A DNA stretch of 64,000 nt from Capsaspora owczarzaki ATCC 30864 (lineage: Eukaryota > Opisthokonta > Filasterea). The notes below the pieces were generated by a model. The model was given only the letters and a program-made list of their open reading frames with translations, was not told where the DNA came from and did no database searches. A program made the translations under genes and the position numbers. Shown here in pieces: positions 40,701 through 50,937 of this stretch; position 1 is the stretch's first letter; every line of letters begins with the position of its first letter. The DNA lies in contig NW_011887293.1 of the NCBI RefSeq assembly GCF_000151315.2, positions 1,482,258-1,546,257 of the forward strand, given 5' to 3'.

Positions 40701-43639
40701 TCAGTGATTCCGCTGCCAGGGCTCGAGATACGGAACCTTCAGCTGGGCAAACACTTGACGCTCGGTGAGCACGGGAGGGACAAAGGACACTTGCTTGCCA
40801 TTGTGCGTCCGACCGAGTTGTTCCGACTTTTGCTGATGATGCTGATGCTGCTGCTGCTGCTGCTCGGAGTCGCCACTTTCGGAGTAAATCTGCAGCAGAC
40901 CATGGCTCGATAGCGTCCAGCCAAGCTCACGCTCGGCGTACAGGCGTAACGAGCGATTGAACTGCTTGGATCCAGTCCAAGCGAGCACCGTGTACGCGTA
41001 TTGCGTTCTTGGCACGCAAATGATGTCAATGCGCCGATGCAGCCCACTGACGGGGCTCTTGAAGATGGTGAAGCTTCGGTCGGTACAGTCTAGCAGCGGT
41101 CGGTGCGTAAAGTCCGAGATGATTGGATAGTGATAGTTAATGATGCGCTCTGGAGTGTTGTGCCCCACTTGGGTGTTGGCATGAACAACGAGCCCGGCCA
41201 CTTGGAGCTGGAGAAGCAGCTGAGGTAGGAGAAACTCGATCGCGTCAGAATCATTGTGCGTAAAGATAAAGTCGCAGTCCTTGCTGGCCGGCTTTCCGCG
41301 CCGGTACCCGCCGCCAATCGTCATCATCACCCCTGGAAGGATGGTGTTGGCGTACTTGTAAACGCAATCGCCCAGCTGTTTGACCTCGTCGCGAGGAACT
41401 TGGCTGCCAAGCTCCGTGTGCAACGTCAACCCCCACTCGAGTCGCTCGGCCGACAACGGAAAGTCCGCCACCCACGACCGGTCGGCGCAAATTTCGGCAA
41501 TCGTTCGATATCCGCGCTCGTACAACGCCTGGGCAATGCGCTGGCCGCAACCGTAGATAGATCGGAACTGCAGCATGGTCGTGTATTTTGGATCGTTCGC
41601 CATGCAAGTCGCAGCAGTGCTGCGTCCCTTGTCGAGAATTTCCTTGACGATGGCGCTGGTTGAAGGCCAAAGGGTCAAGATGTGGAAAAGAGGGGGGAGG
41701 AGGCATCACGAGAGAAATCAGCCGCCAAAAGGTGCAACGCGAAAAATCCGAGCATGGTCGTTGGAAGATACGAATGTACCGTACCGTGAACTTTGCCCCA
41801 TGTTGTGGAGCGATTGAATGTCTTGTATCCGAGTCAGTCGTCGGGGAAGCGCGGCAATCACGCACAAGCTCCGACGCATGGCCAGCGCTCGGGATTCGTC
41901 TCCGCTCAAAAAATAAAAGTCTTCAATGCAGGCAAGTTGGTCCTACGATAGATTACAAAAGAGCACAAGGGTGCAAAAAGGGGGGGGGGGCGGGGCACTC
42001 CAAGGGTGAGCATCGCGAGATTGGAGGGGTTCTGCGCGGATACAAAAAAAAATAAAACCGCGCCATCATCTGGATTGACACATGTCCTACCGTAATGTGC
42101 ATGTTACTGTGCTGCCGGGGAACGGGAAGAAAGCACACGTACTTGGGGTTGGAGAAGGGGGACGCGCTGGCATTCGTATCTTCCGCACTCGAGTCAGCAT
42201 CGTCGGTAGAGGAGACTTCACGGTGTCTCATAGCAGGTGGTACCTCGCTCTTGCGTGAAGGGCGAAAGGTCGTGAAAGCTGCTGGGGGATGTGCGGCAGA
42301 GGTCGAGTCGAATTCATCCGAAACCAAATCAATGCCATTCTCGCTGTCGCTCTCGAGCCACTCTAACGAGGAGGGCGCTGCTGGACTAGCTGCCTTACAA
42401 GCGGCAGCGGTTGGTAACGGAGAATGCGGGCTGGCACTTTCCGTGCTGGACTCCTGCGATGATGGATTTGGAACGCGAGACAGGGCGGATGTTGTTGGGC
42501 CTGTGCGAATGACAAAATCTTCATCCGGCAGTCTCCTTCCTCGAACGAGCGAGTTGGTCACCCAGTCGGCCGACAAAACGAGAGGAGCTGCGTGTGACGC
42601 AGGCACCTCAAGCTTGACTTTGGTGGATGGAGAGAACTGGGCAATCGCGTTCACCAATCGATCATACGAGAGGTCACTGCCAACAATAATGTGCGTGGTG
42701 GATTCTGCATGGTTGCACAAAACCAAAAGATCAGTAAGACAGGCATCCAGACACTCACGCTTCAACAGCACCATTTTTTTTTGATGATTTTTTTTTCGCG
42801 CACTCACGAGGCAGAATACAAACAGACGTCGTGCCACCAGCGTGAACAATCTTGCTCTCGAGTAGTGCTTTGCGTTGCTGTGATATTGTTCCACTGGCAA
42901 GCACAAATGCTCGCACACCTGTGAAAATTTGATGCGCAACGACGGGGACTGCAACGCTGGGTTTGACATCAACGGTCGGTTTGACATCAACAGGCTCGGA
43001 TTGCACAGGCGCGGTATGAGGGACAGTGTTGAGTGCATCTGCCTCTTGCTGCTCGTCATCGCCGGACAAAACTTGGAGTGAAGCTGAGGACTCGATCGCA
43101 GCTTCAGCAGACTCGCCGAGGGTGATGGAGCCGGCAGACGATTGTGATCCGACTGACACTGTCGCGCCCGCATCCACCACGCTAGTACGACTTGGCCGGA
43201 CGTCCTCTTGGTCGAGCACAATTTCACCGAGGCTTGACTCGTCACTCGCAATGATCAGCTCGTTCGATTGAGTTTGCGAGTCGACCTCAATGCGCGCTCG
43301 CTTGACGATCGGCTCGCCTTGAGGTGCAAGTGACTTGAGAGGTGCTCCATTTTGTCTTGGTTTGCTCTGACTTGGTCCGACGTTATTGTTGCTCCTCAGA
43401 CCTGCGCTTCTGAGCCATGCGAAGGGAGTGGCGCTCGTCCCAGCCGACCTCGCAGCAGTGGTACCATGCTCGTCAGCGTCCTCTGCTTGATCCAGGTCCA
43501 TGAACGCGTCGTCGTCATCGTCGTCGTCGTCGGCGTCGGCGTCGTCGTGGCGGCTCAGAGGTCGCAACCGTTGAGGCGAGCGCGGCAGCAACGGAGGCGG
43601 AGGCGACCTCAAGCGACGCCGCTGTGGACTACCACTCAT
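40701..43639 (-). CDS. Family X DNA polymerase with BRCT domain (Pol lambda/mu type)
   Basis: These polymerases fill gaps in base-excision repair and end joining. Exons 42808-43639, 42091-42704, 41785-41942 and 40701-41655 join in frame to 852 residues, longer than human lambda (575). A long acidic Ser-rich leader precedes a BRCT domain (about residues 243-370, with THIIVG and LSADWVTNSL). A Ser/Pro linker ends with KYVCFLPVP, like lambda. Then come the 8-kDa/fingers region (LSGDESRALAMRRSL; VPRDEVKQL) and the palm with GGYRRGKPASKDCDF, giving two catalytic Asp in DxD, and RRIDIICVP giving the third. The thumb AWTGSKQFNRSLRLYAERELGWTLSSHGL is closer to mu/TdT. The end VPYLEPWQR matches both. 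I therefore do not choose between lambda and mu. The start is the first ATG of the frame. Confidence 0.9.
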
Positions 43640-44036
43640 TGAGACCAATGTGGCATCCACGGGCCGAGCGTTTGGCGTCCGGTGGGTGGGTGGGCCGTAG
43701 AAGGACGAGTCTGGTGTGTGTACGACGAAGCGGGAGGCTTTTCCAATCTGCTGAGAAAGGAGAACTGAGACGAGGTTGGAATGTTTAGAACAAATATTTA
43801 GATCCAACTAAGGATTGTAGATCTAGACATGAGAATGACTTGACTTTTGACTGGCTGAAGCGAAAGCGCTGTCAAGACCCAATGCATTCAACGAGTCGAG
43901 TTGAAGCCCCCCCCCCCAATCTCTCTCTCTCTCTACTATCGGATTACAATTGCAACACACACTCACTCACACACTAACTCGAAATTGAAGCCAACTTTAA
44001 ACTCAGTCTTTGTGTTTCCTATTGTTCTAGTACTGT
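43640..44036. promoter_or_regulatory. Divergent promoter region, PolX / unknown gene
   Basis: 397 bases between opposite start codons. It contains a C10 run near 43908-43917 followed directly by a (CT) run to about 43935. No identified element. Confidence 0.4.
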
Positions 44037-46884
44037 ATGATGAGTGACGACGACGCTCCTTCTGCCTCTGCCTCTGCCTCTGCCTCTGCCTCTGCCTCTG
44101 CCTCTGCTCCGACTGCGACGCCGCGGCGCCTGGATCAGCTGCTGAGCGAGTCACAGCTGGCTGCGACGGACGGCCAGACAGACAAGGGCCTCGCCACCGT
44201 CTCGCTCGCCGCCATCTTCAAGTTGCTGCAGAACGGTGCGTTTTTGCCACACCACTCACTTTATCACTTTGGACGACCAACAAGTCCAAAACACAAACGA
44301 AATGGATTGCTGTGGCATGAACAGTGAAACGACCCGCGAGCGGCGAAAAAGAACAAAGAACAGCGAGAACGAGTTAGGATTTTGAACAGAGCAAGGAATT
44401 TTGGATGGAATTGTCAATCCCAGTTTAGTGAACCTCGCTAGGCGGAATTGAATCGATTAGCCCTGAAACGCACCTCCTACGGAATTGCTCACTAGACCGT
44501 GCTTGTTTTCTCAATCTCAATCTCTCTCTCTCTCTCTCTTTCTCAATCTCTCTGCCCGTCCCTCTGCCTGCGCAGCTTCCCAAGTCCCGAATCAGGCGCC
44601 GCCCAAGGCCATCAGCTTCCTGTCTGTCAAGCTCGAGGGTCAGACGACCAACGCACACCATGCAAAGTGAGTCATACAAACTCAGACCCGGAGCGAAACA
44701 GAGATGGAACAAAAAGAGAGAGACAGAGACAGAGACAGAGACAGAGAGACCTTGTCAATGAACAGACAGGACAGAAAGCGAGACGATGGCTTGAATGTGA
44801 AGGGCCGACTTGAAACTCACCAACAATCTGCATTCTCATTTGCTCACTGCTCTAGATTCAAGTGCGTGTTTGACATCCTTGTGCTGAACAACGGATGGAA
44901 CATTGCCAAGCTCTTGATGGATAAGGTGGCCGTGGTCAGCTCTTCGATTGTCCGCACGGGCCTCGACCCGCTGACGGAAGACGCGATTGTGAGTGCGTCC
45001 ATGCCGTTCGTCCAGCCCGCCGTCGCTATTATGGACCAGCACCACTCGCTTGTTTGCAACCGGGCAGGCCGCTACACTGTGGTGATGGAGGCGCTCTGCC
45101 CGTTCACGACGACGCGCGAGAGCGGTGTCAAGCTCGACTTGCCCGTGTCGTCGTTCACCGAGCTCGCCTTCACGGTCGCACAGCCTGATGTGGACATTTC
45201 GGTCGAACCCTGCCTCAAGTCCGAGCGCAATGCAGCGCCCGCGGCAGCAGGCACAACGTCCGTCCAGTGCCGCCTGCCTCCAACTCCCACCGTTTCCATC
45301 CAGTGGACGCAAAAGATTGTCGAAGACACGAATCAAGTCGCCAAAGAGCAGCTGCCGTTGCATGCCATCGTGGAGCAGCAGCACCTCATGTCTGTGGGCG
45401 AGAGCATGCTCCTTGTTGCCTCGCGCTTTGACTACACCATCCAGAACGGCTCTCTGTCTGTTCTGGAGATTCTGATCGACCACAACCTGCGCGTGTTGAA
45501 TGTGGAGACCTCAACCGGCTCGATCAAGCGTTGGGATGTGTCCACCATCAACCCGGACGAAGCGACCTACAACGAGTACAGCCTGCCTTCCGAGGATGGG
45601 GGTGATTCTGCGCTTCCTCGCCTTGCCGGCAAGCCTCGACAGGTTCTGCGCGTGTTGCTCGAGTACGGTATTGAGAACAAGTTTGATTTGCGCATCTCGA
45701 GTGAGCAGGAGCTTGGCTCGACGTCGTGCCGATTCTTCCTGCCTTCCTTCCGGCACGTGCGCGGGCCTGTGACGCGTGAAAAGGGCTTTATCGCGATTGA
45801 GGCACGCACAAATGTCGAGTTGGACCAGCTGGACACCATGGTTGGCGTTTCCTACATTGACGTCAGCGAGTTGCCCAATGAGCTCCGCTCCCGCGCTAAC
45901 AATCCGCTGCTGCTCGCGTACAAGTACCTGCTGCCAGTGTACGATGTTGAGCTCGAGGTCAAAAAGCATGCCGATGTCGACGTCCTCGTGGCTGCGATCG
46001 ACGACGCGCACTTTGTTGCAACCGTGACCGAGGAAGGCAAGATCATGTTCAATCTCGTGCTGCGAATGCGAAACACGCAAAAACAGTACCTGCGCATTGT
46101 TATTCCACCAGAGTGCGACATTTGGTCGACGGTGGTCAGTGGCACGGCCGTCAAGCCCGCCAAGGACAATGAAACGGGCGAGGTCATGATTCCACTCAAC
46201 AAGGTCAAGGACAAGTCGTCTTCTGGCTCGGAATCCTCTCCCAGCTTTTTTGTCGAGCTCCTGTATGTGCGCCAACCTACCCCCGAGAACCGCGCTCAAC
46301 TGGCAATGCAAGCACGAGGCGTCTTCCACTTGTCCTTCCCCAGCGTGGACATTCCGGTCAATCACCTCTTTGTGTCTGTGTGGATGCCCCTCGACTTCAA
46401 GTATGGTGAATTTGACGGCGATCTGCGCGAGGTTCAATACTTTGGTGCCACGCCGCCGGTTGCGACCACCCCCGAGCCGTTCGAGTCGTTCAGGAACGAG
46501 TATGGCGGCGGCCTTCCGCCACCCCAGATACAACAGCAGCAACGACTGATGCGCAAGAACTCTGAGAGTGACGAGGACGATGAACAACACTGGGACTCGT
46601 ACGATCGACGGGCCAGTATTTCGCTCAATGAGGCTCCTGCCATCTCGTCCTACCTGAAAGCTGCTCCCAAGGCAAACAAGCAGCGCGGGTTCAATGTCGG
46701 ACACCATATGAAGCACGGCGGTGTTGTGCCCGTCAAGGTCGACATGATCAAGAGCGGCCGCGAGTTCAAATTTGAGCGACTCCTTGTTGTTTCACAGCTC
46801 CTTGAACTCCAAGTCTCCTACAAGAAAATTCAGAAGGGTTACTTTGCCCAGCGCCGCATCCACAAAAAGTATTTGTGCTGCTAG
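44037..46884 (+). CDS. Conserved-looking 772-residue protein of unknown family
   Basis: Exons 44037-44235, 44576-44666 and 44856-46884 join in frame (all good GT-AG). Two ATGs are adjacent (44037 and 44040). Residues about 9-25 are a Ser-Ala repeat made by a GCCTCT hexamer run. From about residue 95 to 600 the sequence is compositionally balanced with alternating hydrophobic strands (for example FKCVFDILVLNNGWNIAKLL, HADVDVLVAAIDDAHFVATV, NHLFVSVWMPLDFKYGEFDGDLREVQYFG), which suggests stacked beta-rich domains. There is no signal peptide and no clear membrane span. An acidic disordered stretch follows (about 640-700), then a basic tail ending KKYLCC; a terminal Cys-Cys can be geranylgeranylated in Rab proteins. 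I do not recognise the family. Confidence 0.85.
44061..44106 (+). repeat. GCCTCT hexamer microsatellite in coding sequence
   Basis: About seven and a half units of a hexamer encoding alternating Ser-Ala in the N-terminus of the unknown gene. The length change of any unit preserves frame. Confidence 0.85.
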
Positions 46885-47202
46885 AGTGCGAGGCTTTGTG
46901 TTTTCGTTTGTGTGTTTGGTTGTGTTGTGAGTTGGTTTGTTGTGCTTGTTTGGTTTAGTTGTGTTGTGTTTTGGTGAAATATCAGTTCTGCGATCGCTGG
47001 TCGCGTTTCTTGCTTCTTACTTTTGGTTTTTGACCATTCTCAAGGACGGCAGGAACAAACACTTATTGCGAATAGTTTAATCGAAAACGAGGCAAAAAAT
47101 CGAAAACTCCAAAGCGACAAAAACAAAAAAACAAAATGGAACACAAAGGATTGTCTAGAAAGACCCAACAAGGGGATTCTGAGTGGACGGAGAGATGAGC
47201 GT
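46885..47202. other. Convergent gap before TMEM64
   Basis: 318 bases between two facing stop codons. The first 90 bases are GT-rich (GTGTTTGGTTG-type), typical of a 3' UTR here. No AATAAA is seen. Confidence 0.45.
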
Positions 47203-48864
47203 TCACTTCCATACAAGCCGATTGCCGATCAACACAACCTGGTCTGTGGGCTCTTCTAGGTGGTGGTGGTTGCTAATCACTTCGAGCTTGTCGTCGTCGT
47301 CGTCGTCGTCAACATCGCCTTCACCATCCTCGGCGTTGGCCAAAAGCCCCGCCCGGTCGGAATAGTTATTGGAGGCAATGGTGCCTGGCACAGCACCGAG
47401 CTCGAGATCTTGGGGAAGAGCCGAACTTGTTTCGGCGTCTCCTCCGCCAGCCGCTGCTTGTTGCTGCTGCTGCAGTTCAATTTTTCGGAGTACTCGCTGG
47501 CCAATAATCGCAAGAACGATAAACAGCACCACGAGTAATACAGCTTCGACAATGATCGAGACCAGCTCTGGCGTTTCCAAAGGGCGGTCGCCCGAGGCAA
47601 TGTCTGCAATGCTTTCCATGCGGGTGCCGAGATAAACCATGAGAACTTGCTCGGGAACCAATCCAATCACACTTGCCACCGCGTAGGTCATGAAGGGAAC
47701 TCCCGAGATGCTGCACACGACATTGACAATACCGATCGGAATTGGAGTGACGCGACCGAGCACAACAAGCTTCCAGCCGTACTCCTTGACGGCTCGCATG
47801 AATGCCTCGAGCTTTGGCTTGCCTGCCAGAGTGCGCTCCAGCTTTGCCTTCCATCCCGTACTGAAAAGCGAGTGAGGAACGCACACAGAGGAGACAGGAG
47901 AACGAAAAAATACCAAAAAACACACGAACGATTAGTAACCACAAAACGCACGCACACGCACACGCACAAGCACAGAGAAGGGGAAAGGCACTCAACTGGC
48001 AAATGTAGAAAATCATGCACACGCCAATGGAGTTGGCCACGACCACAATCAGCATTCCAAACCCGATGCCATAAACGTAGCCAGTGGTGAGGCCAAGCAA
48101 AAAGTAACCCAGCCCGAACGGGAATGCCGTGACTGTGCAATTCCATCCCACACACCGATCAGACAAGGTGAGTGACAGCAAAATGCATGCATCCAACGAT
48201 GGAGAGTGATTGTAACCCTCAGATACTGTATTGTCAGATTTTAGCTCTGTTTGTTTGTTGCTGGGCATTTTGTTTTCGTTGTTGCTGTTGTTGTTTTTGT
48301 TGTGACCTCACGTTAAGCATTCGGCACTCTGTTGTTCTTGCTGATCTTGTTGTTGCAATCTGGGGGGGGGGGCGGAGGTAGGCTGAAAGTGGCTGCTGCG
48401 AGTGACGTCGCCTCCGCTCCCAATCCCCAACCCTTTCCTCTTGACATGCTCGCCCCGCTACAAGTCCTCCGTCCTCCGTCCTCGTTGACTCGCCATCGCT
48501 CATCCGTCATCATCCTCAACTTTAATAACGCCTTCGACCTCAGAGCTGCCAAGGTTTGAAACGTTCGGATGCTAGCATCGCGCCATGTGAGAATTGGTCC
48601 GTTTCGACTGCTTCGTACAGAGAAATCCAGCGCCAATGAGGAAGGCGCCTGCGACCTTGTTCTCGGAGATCCATGTCATGGCAGACTGAATGAGGCCAAA
48701 GTAGAAGGCGAGTGCGACGGCGGCTCCGACGACAGCAACCACCGCAACGACCATCGCGAGATACTTGGTGTGGGACCGCGTCCAATGGAAGGCCTGCCAT
48801 TTGGCTCTGACCGACGCCAGCCACCCCGCGCCAGAGCCAGAGCCAGAGCTAGCGCCAGAGTCAG

Positions 48865-48868
<4 letters not shown>
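47203..48868 (-). CDS. TMEM64: TMEM64-like VTT/SNARE-associated membrane protein
   Basis: VTT (DedA-like) proteins are multi-pass membrane proteins of the ER/Golgi; relatives TMEM41B and VMP1 are lipid scramblases. Exons 48619-48868, 47997-48132 and 47203-47860 give 347 residues. After a short Ser/Gly leader there is a first span (about 35-57, AMVVAVVAVVGAAVALAFYF). The VTT core follows: FPFGLGYFLLGLTTGYVYGIGFG, then the LVVLGRVTPIPIGIVNVVCSISGVPFMTYAVASVIGLVPEQ block, where the human TMEM64 counterpart keeps RLTPIPFGLQN and SVGLLPTQ. After it are YLGTRMES, a last span (LLVVLFIVLAIIG), and a long acidic cytosolic tail. The intron 2 donor GTTGAG is weak but phase-consistent. The start codon abuts a (CA)16 repeat. 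Confidence 0.88.

Positions 48869-48899
<31 letters not shown>
48868..48899. repeat. (TG)16 dinucleotide repeat at a start codon
   Basis: On the minus strand this reads (CA)n running directly into the TMEM64 initiator ATG, so the immediate 5' UTR is a microsatellite. It sits in the 224-base divergent gap shared with TBCEL. Confidence 0.9.
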
Positions 48900-48900
<1 letters not shown>

Positions 48901-49092
48901 TGCAATCCAACAAGATTGAAAAATTGATGGAAGGAAGAAAGAAAAGGGGGGAAGAAAAAAAAAGGGAGACTGAGAGTCTGAGATTCTGAGATTTTCGACG
49001 AATCGCAAAATGCATTGGGGGCAGGGTTCTTCTGACGAATCAACCTCACAATCTCACTCGGATGATATTTCAGTCAGTCAGTCGTCTTTCCA

Positions 49093-50778
49093 ATGGAGCG
49101 CCACGCAACAGGTCTCCGTTTCATGGACGCTGTGCTGGACAAGTACTGCAGCGATCCACTGATGTACATCCCGAGTGGCGACATGATGCTCTTCCGCGTG
49201 GCTCGCACAGACACTCAGCCCAGCAATGGCAAGAACAAGAACAAGAACAAGGGCAGAGTCAGCCAGGATGACCAGGACATGGAGCAGGAGGACGCTGCTG
49301 CGTTCACTCTCGTGCAGGACAGCCGCTCAACGCAGACCCCGCACGCCACTTCAACGACCGCTGCTGCTGCAAAGGAGGAGGACCACGATGGGCACGCTCG
49401 GACAATCCAGCCCGAGACTGTCGCTGCTGGCGCTCGAGTCGCTGCTCAAGTAATCGCAAACCAAACCGTGAATGATGACGCTCAAACGCCGACAACAGCA
49501 ATCAAGGGCGATGCATTCAGGCGCGCCATGCTGGGACGCCTGGGCATTGTCAGCGTGGCCAATACTGCGCTCCAGTGCACGGGATACTCGCTCGACGCGT
49601 ACCGGGAGCTCGACGGGCTGTTTCCAAAGGTCACCGAGCTCGATCTCAGTGGCGCACAGCTGACATCATTTGGCGACGTACTCGCAATCTGCCGCTGGCT
49701 GCCAGCTCTGCAGACACTCAGCTTGGCACACAACCCAAAGCTGCAGCGCCTGCACTCGATGGAGCATTTGCACTCGCTGATGGGGCCAGACCACGAGCGT
49801 TGGTTTGGGAGCGCTCCACCTGTGCACGCGCTCAGCTCCGAGCCAACGCCGCCTCGTGGCATCCACCACACGGACAGAGCACCGGCCATTCGAGATCTCT
49901 TTCTGGGCGGCGTCAAGACGGATTGGACGACCCTTGCCGTGCTGCTCAGCTTGCCACTCTTCCGCCATGTCAAGTCGCTGAGCTTGAGCCACGATGCCAT
50001 CGCCGATTGGACGGCGTCGCTCACCGAGGTCGAGCATGATCTTCTCAGTCAGTCGGCGCTTGGGTTGTCTGTAGAGAGCCTGGACTTGAGCAATGGAACG
50101 CTGAGTGATTTGGCGTCGTTGGCACGAGCTGTTGGTTGGATGCCGCAGCTCACACGTCTCAACCTTCGGAACAACCGCCTTGCTGACGCAACCTCGCAAG
50201 AATGCAATAGCACGAGCGGCGTCAACAACACCAGCAGCAGCAGCAACAGCAGCTTGTATTCTTCGTTGGAGCAAGGTCAAGCGAATGGCGACTCAGAGCC
50301 GAAATTGTTCCCCAAAGTGCGTCAAGTTGTTTTGGCGCAAAACTCCATTGCAAGCTGGGCTGGCTTGGATGCCGTTCTATCGGTCTTTCCAGCTCTAGCG
50401 GAGCTTCGAGTGGCCGAAAACCCGATTTACCAACTTCCCGAGCTGTTTCGAATCCACTCGGAAGCCACCTTGGAAGCCACCTTGGACTGGGCTGATGGCA
50501 CCGCATCGGCCAGTCGCGTGGTACCTGCTCAAGAAGAGTCGCGAATGCTTGTTATTGCGCGATATCCAGCGCTCGTTCAGTTGAATGGCTCTGATATTTC
50601 ATCAGCCGAGCGCCACGATGCTGAGACTGCCTGGCTTTCTCATTATCGGCAAAGTCGGTCCCTTTTCACACAAGCTGGCTCTTGTGATCCGTTACACATT
50701 CACATGGCGTGTGCTGAGCGTTTACTCCAGGCACGAGGACAGTCGTTGCGGTATGACGAGTTGGCGGATTGCGATTAG
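49093..50778 (+). CDS. TBCEL: Tubulin-specific chaperone cofactor E-like (TBCEL)
   Basis: TBCEL is an LRR protein that destabilises tubulin; it resembles cofactor E but lacks its CAP-Gly domain. A single exon of 561 residues starts at ATG 49093. The start GLRFMDAVLDKYCSDPLMYIP parallels GRSFMQVLCEKYSPENFPY of human TBCEL. A disordered insert of about 110 residues follows. LRRs occupy about 175-440 (KVTELDLSGAQLTSFGDVLAI, SLDLSNGTLSDLASL, QVVLAQNSIASWAGLDAVL). The LRR cap MLVIARYPALVQLNGSDISS followed by AERHDAE corresponds to human LVIARLPSVSKLNG. The C-terminal ubiquitin-like domain of animal TBCEL is not present; the protein stops about 50 residues after the cap. TBCE lacking CAP-Gly is the alternative name. 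Confidence 0.85.
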   Translation: MERHATGLRFMDAVLDKYCSDPLMYIPSGDMMLFRVARTDTQPSNGKNKNKNKGRVSQDDQDMEQEDAAAFTLVQDSRSTQTPHATSTTAAAAKEEDHDGHARTIQPETVAAGARVAAQVIANQTVNDDAQTPTTAIKGDAFRRAMLGRLGIVSVANTALQCTGYSLDAYRELDGLFPKVTELDLSGAQLTSFGDVLAICRWLPALQTLSLAHNPKLQRLHSMEHLHSLMGPDHERWFGSAPPVHALSSEPTPPRGIHHTDRAPAIRDLFLGGVKTDWTTLAVLLSLPLFRHVKSLSLSHDAIADWTASLTEVEHDLLSQSALGLSVESLDLSNGTLSDLASLARAVGWMPQLTRLNLRNNRLADATSQECNSTSGVNNTSSSSNSSLYSSLEQGQANGDSEPKLFPKVRQVVLAQNSIASWAGLDAVLSVFPALAELRVAENPIYQLPELFRIHSEATLEATLDWADGTASASRVVPAQEESRMLVIARYPALVQLNGSDISSAERHDAETAWLSHYRQSRSLFTQAGSCDPLHIHMACAERLLQARGQSLRYDELADCD

Positions 50779-50788
50779 GTTACTTTGC

Positions 50789-50790
<2 letters not shown>

Positions 50791-50819
<29 letters not shown>
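50791..50819. repeat. Poly-A tract, 29 bases
   Basis: Starts 12 bases after the TBCEL stop, in the 159-base gap to the convergent TSEN54 stop. It is genomic sequence, so it could mark a retroposed gene or be one of the common homopolymers here. TBCEL is also intronless, which makes retroposition worth considering. Confidence 0.85.
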
Positions 50820-50821
<2 letters not shown>

Positions 50822-50937
50822 GAACTTTAACTAAATTTACATGAGCAAAAGGCATCTGAGTAAATGTGACAATAGAAGAGCGTGCGGGAGAAGCATGAAT
50901 GAATGCGAGCCGAGACTGGACACAGACAGGCTTTGGA

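Noticed and set aside
40701-43639. Naming the polymerase POLL
   Set aside because: The BRCT-linker and the VPRDEVKQL block look like lambda, but the thumb WTGSKQF...LSSHGL is like mu/TdT, so I give only family X.
45511-46716. A 401-codon minus-strand ORF
   Set aside because: Antisense to exon 3 of the 772-residue gene, with a shadow composition rich in Arg, His and Val.
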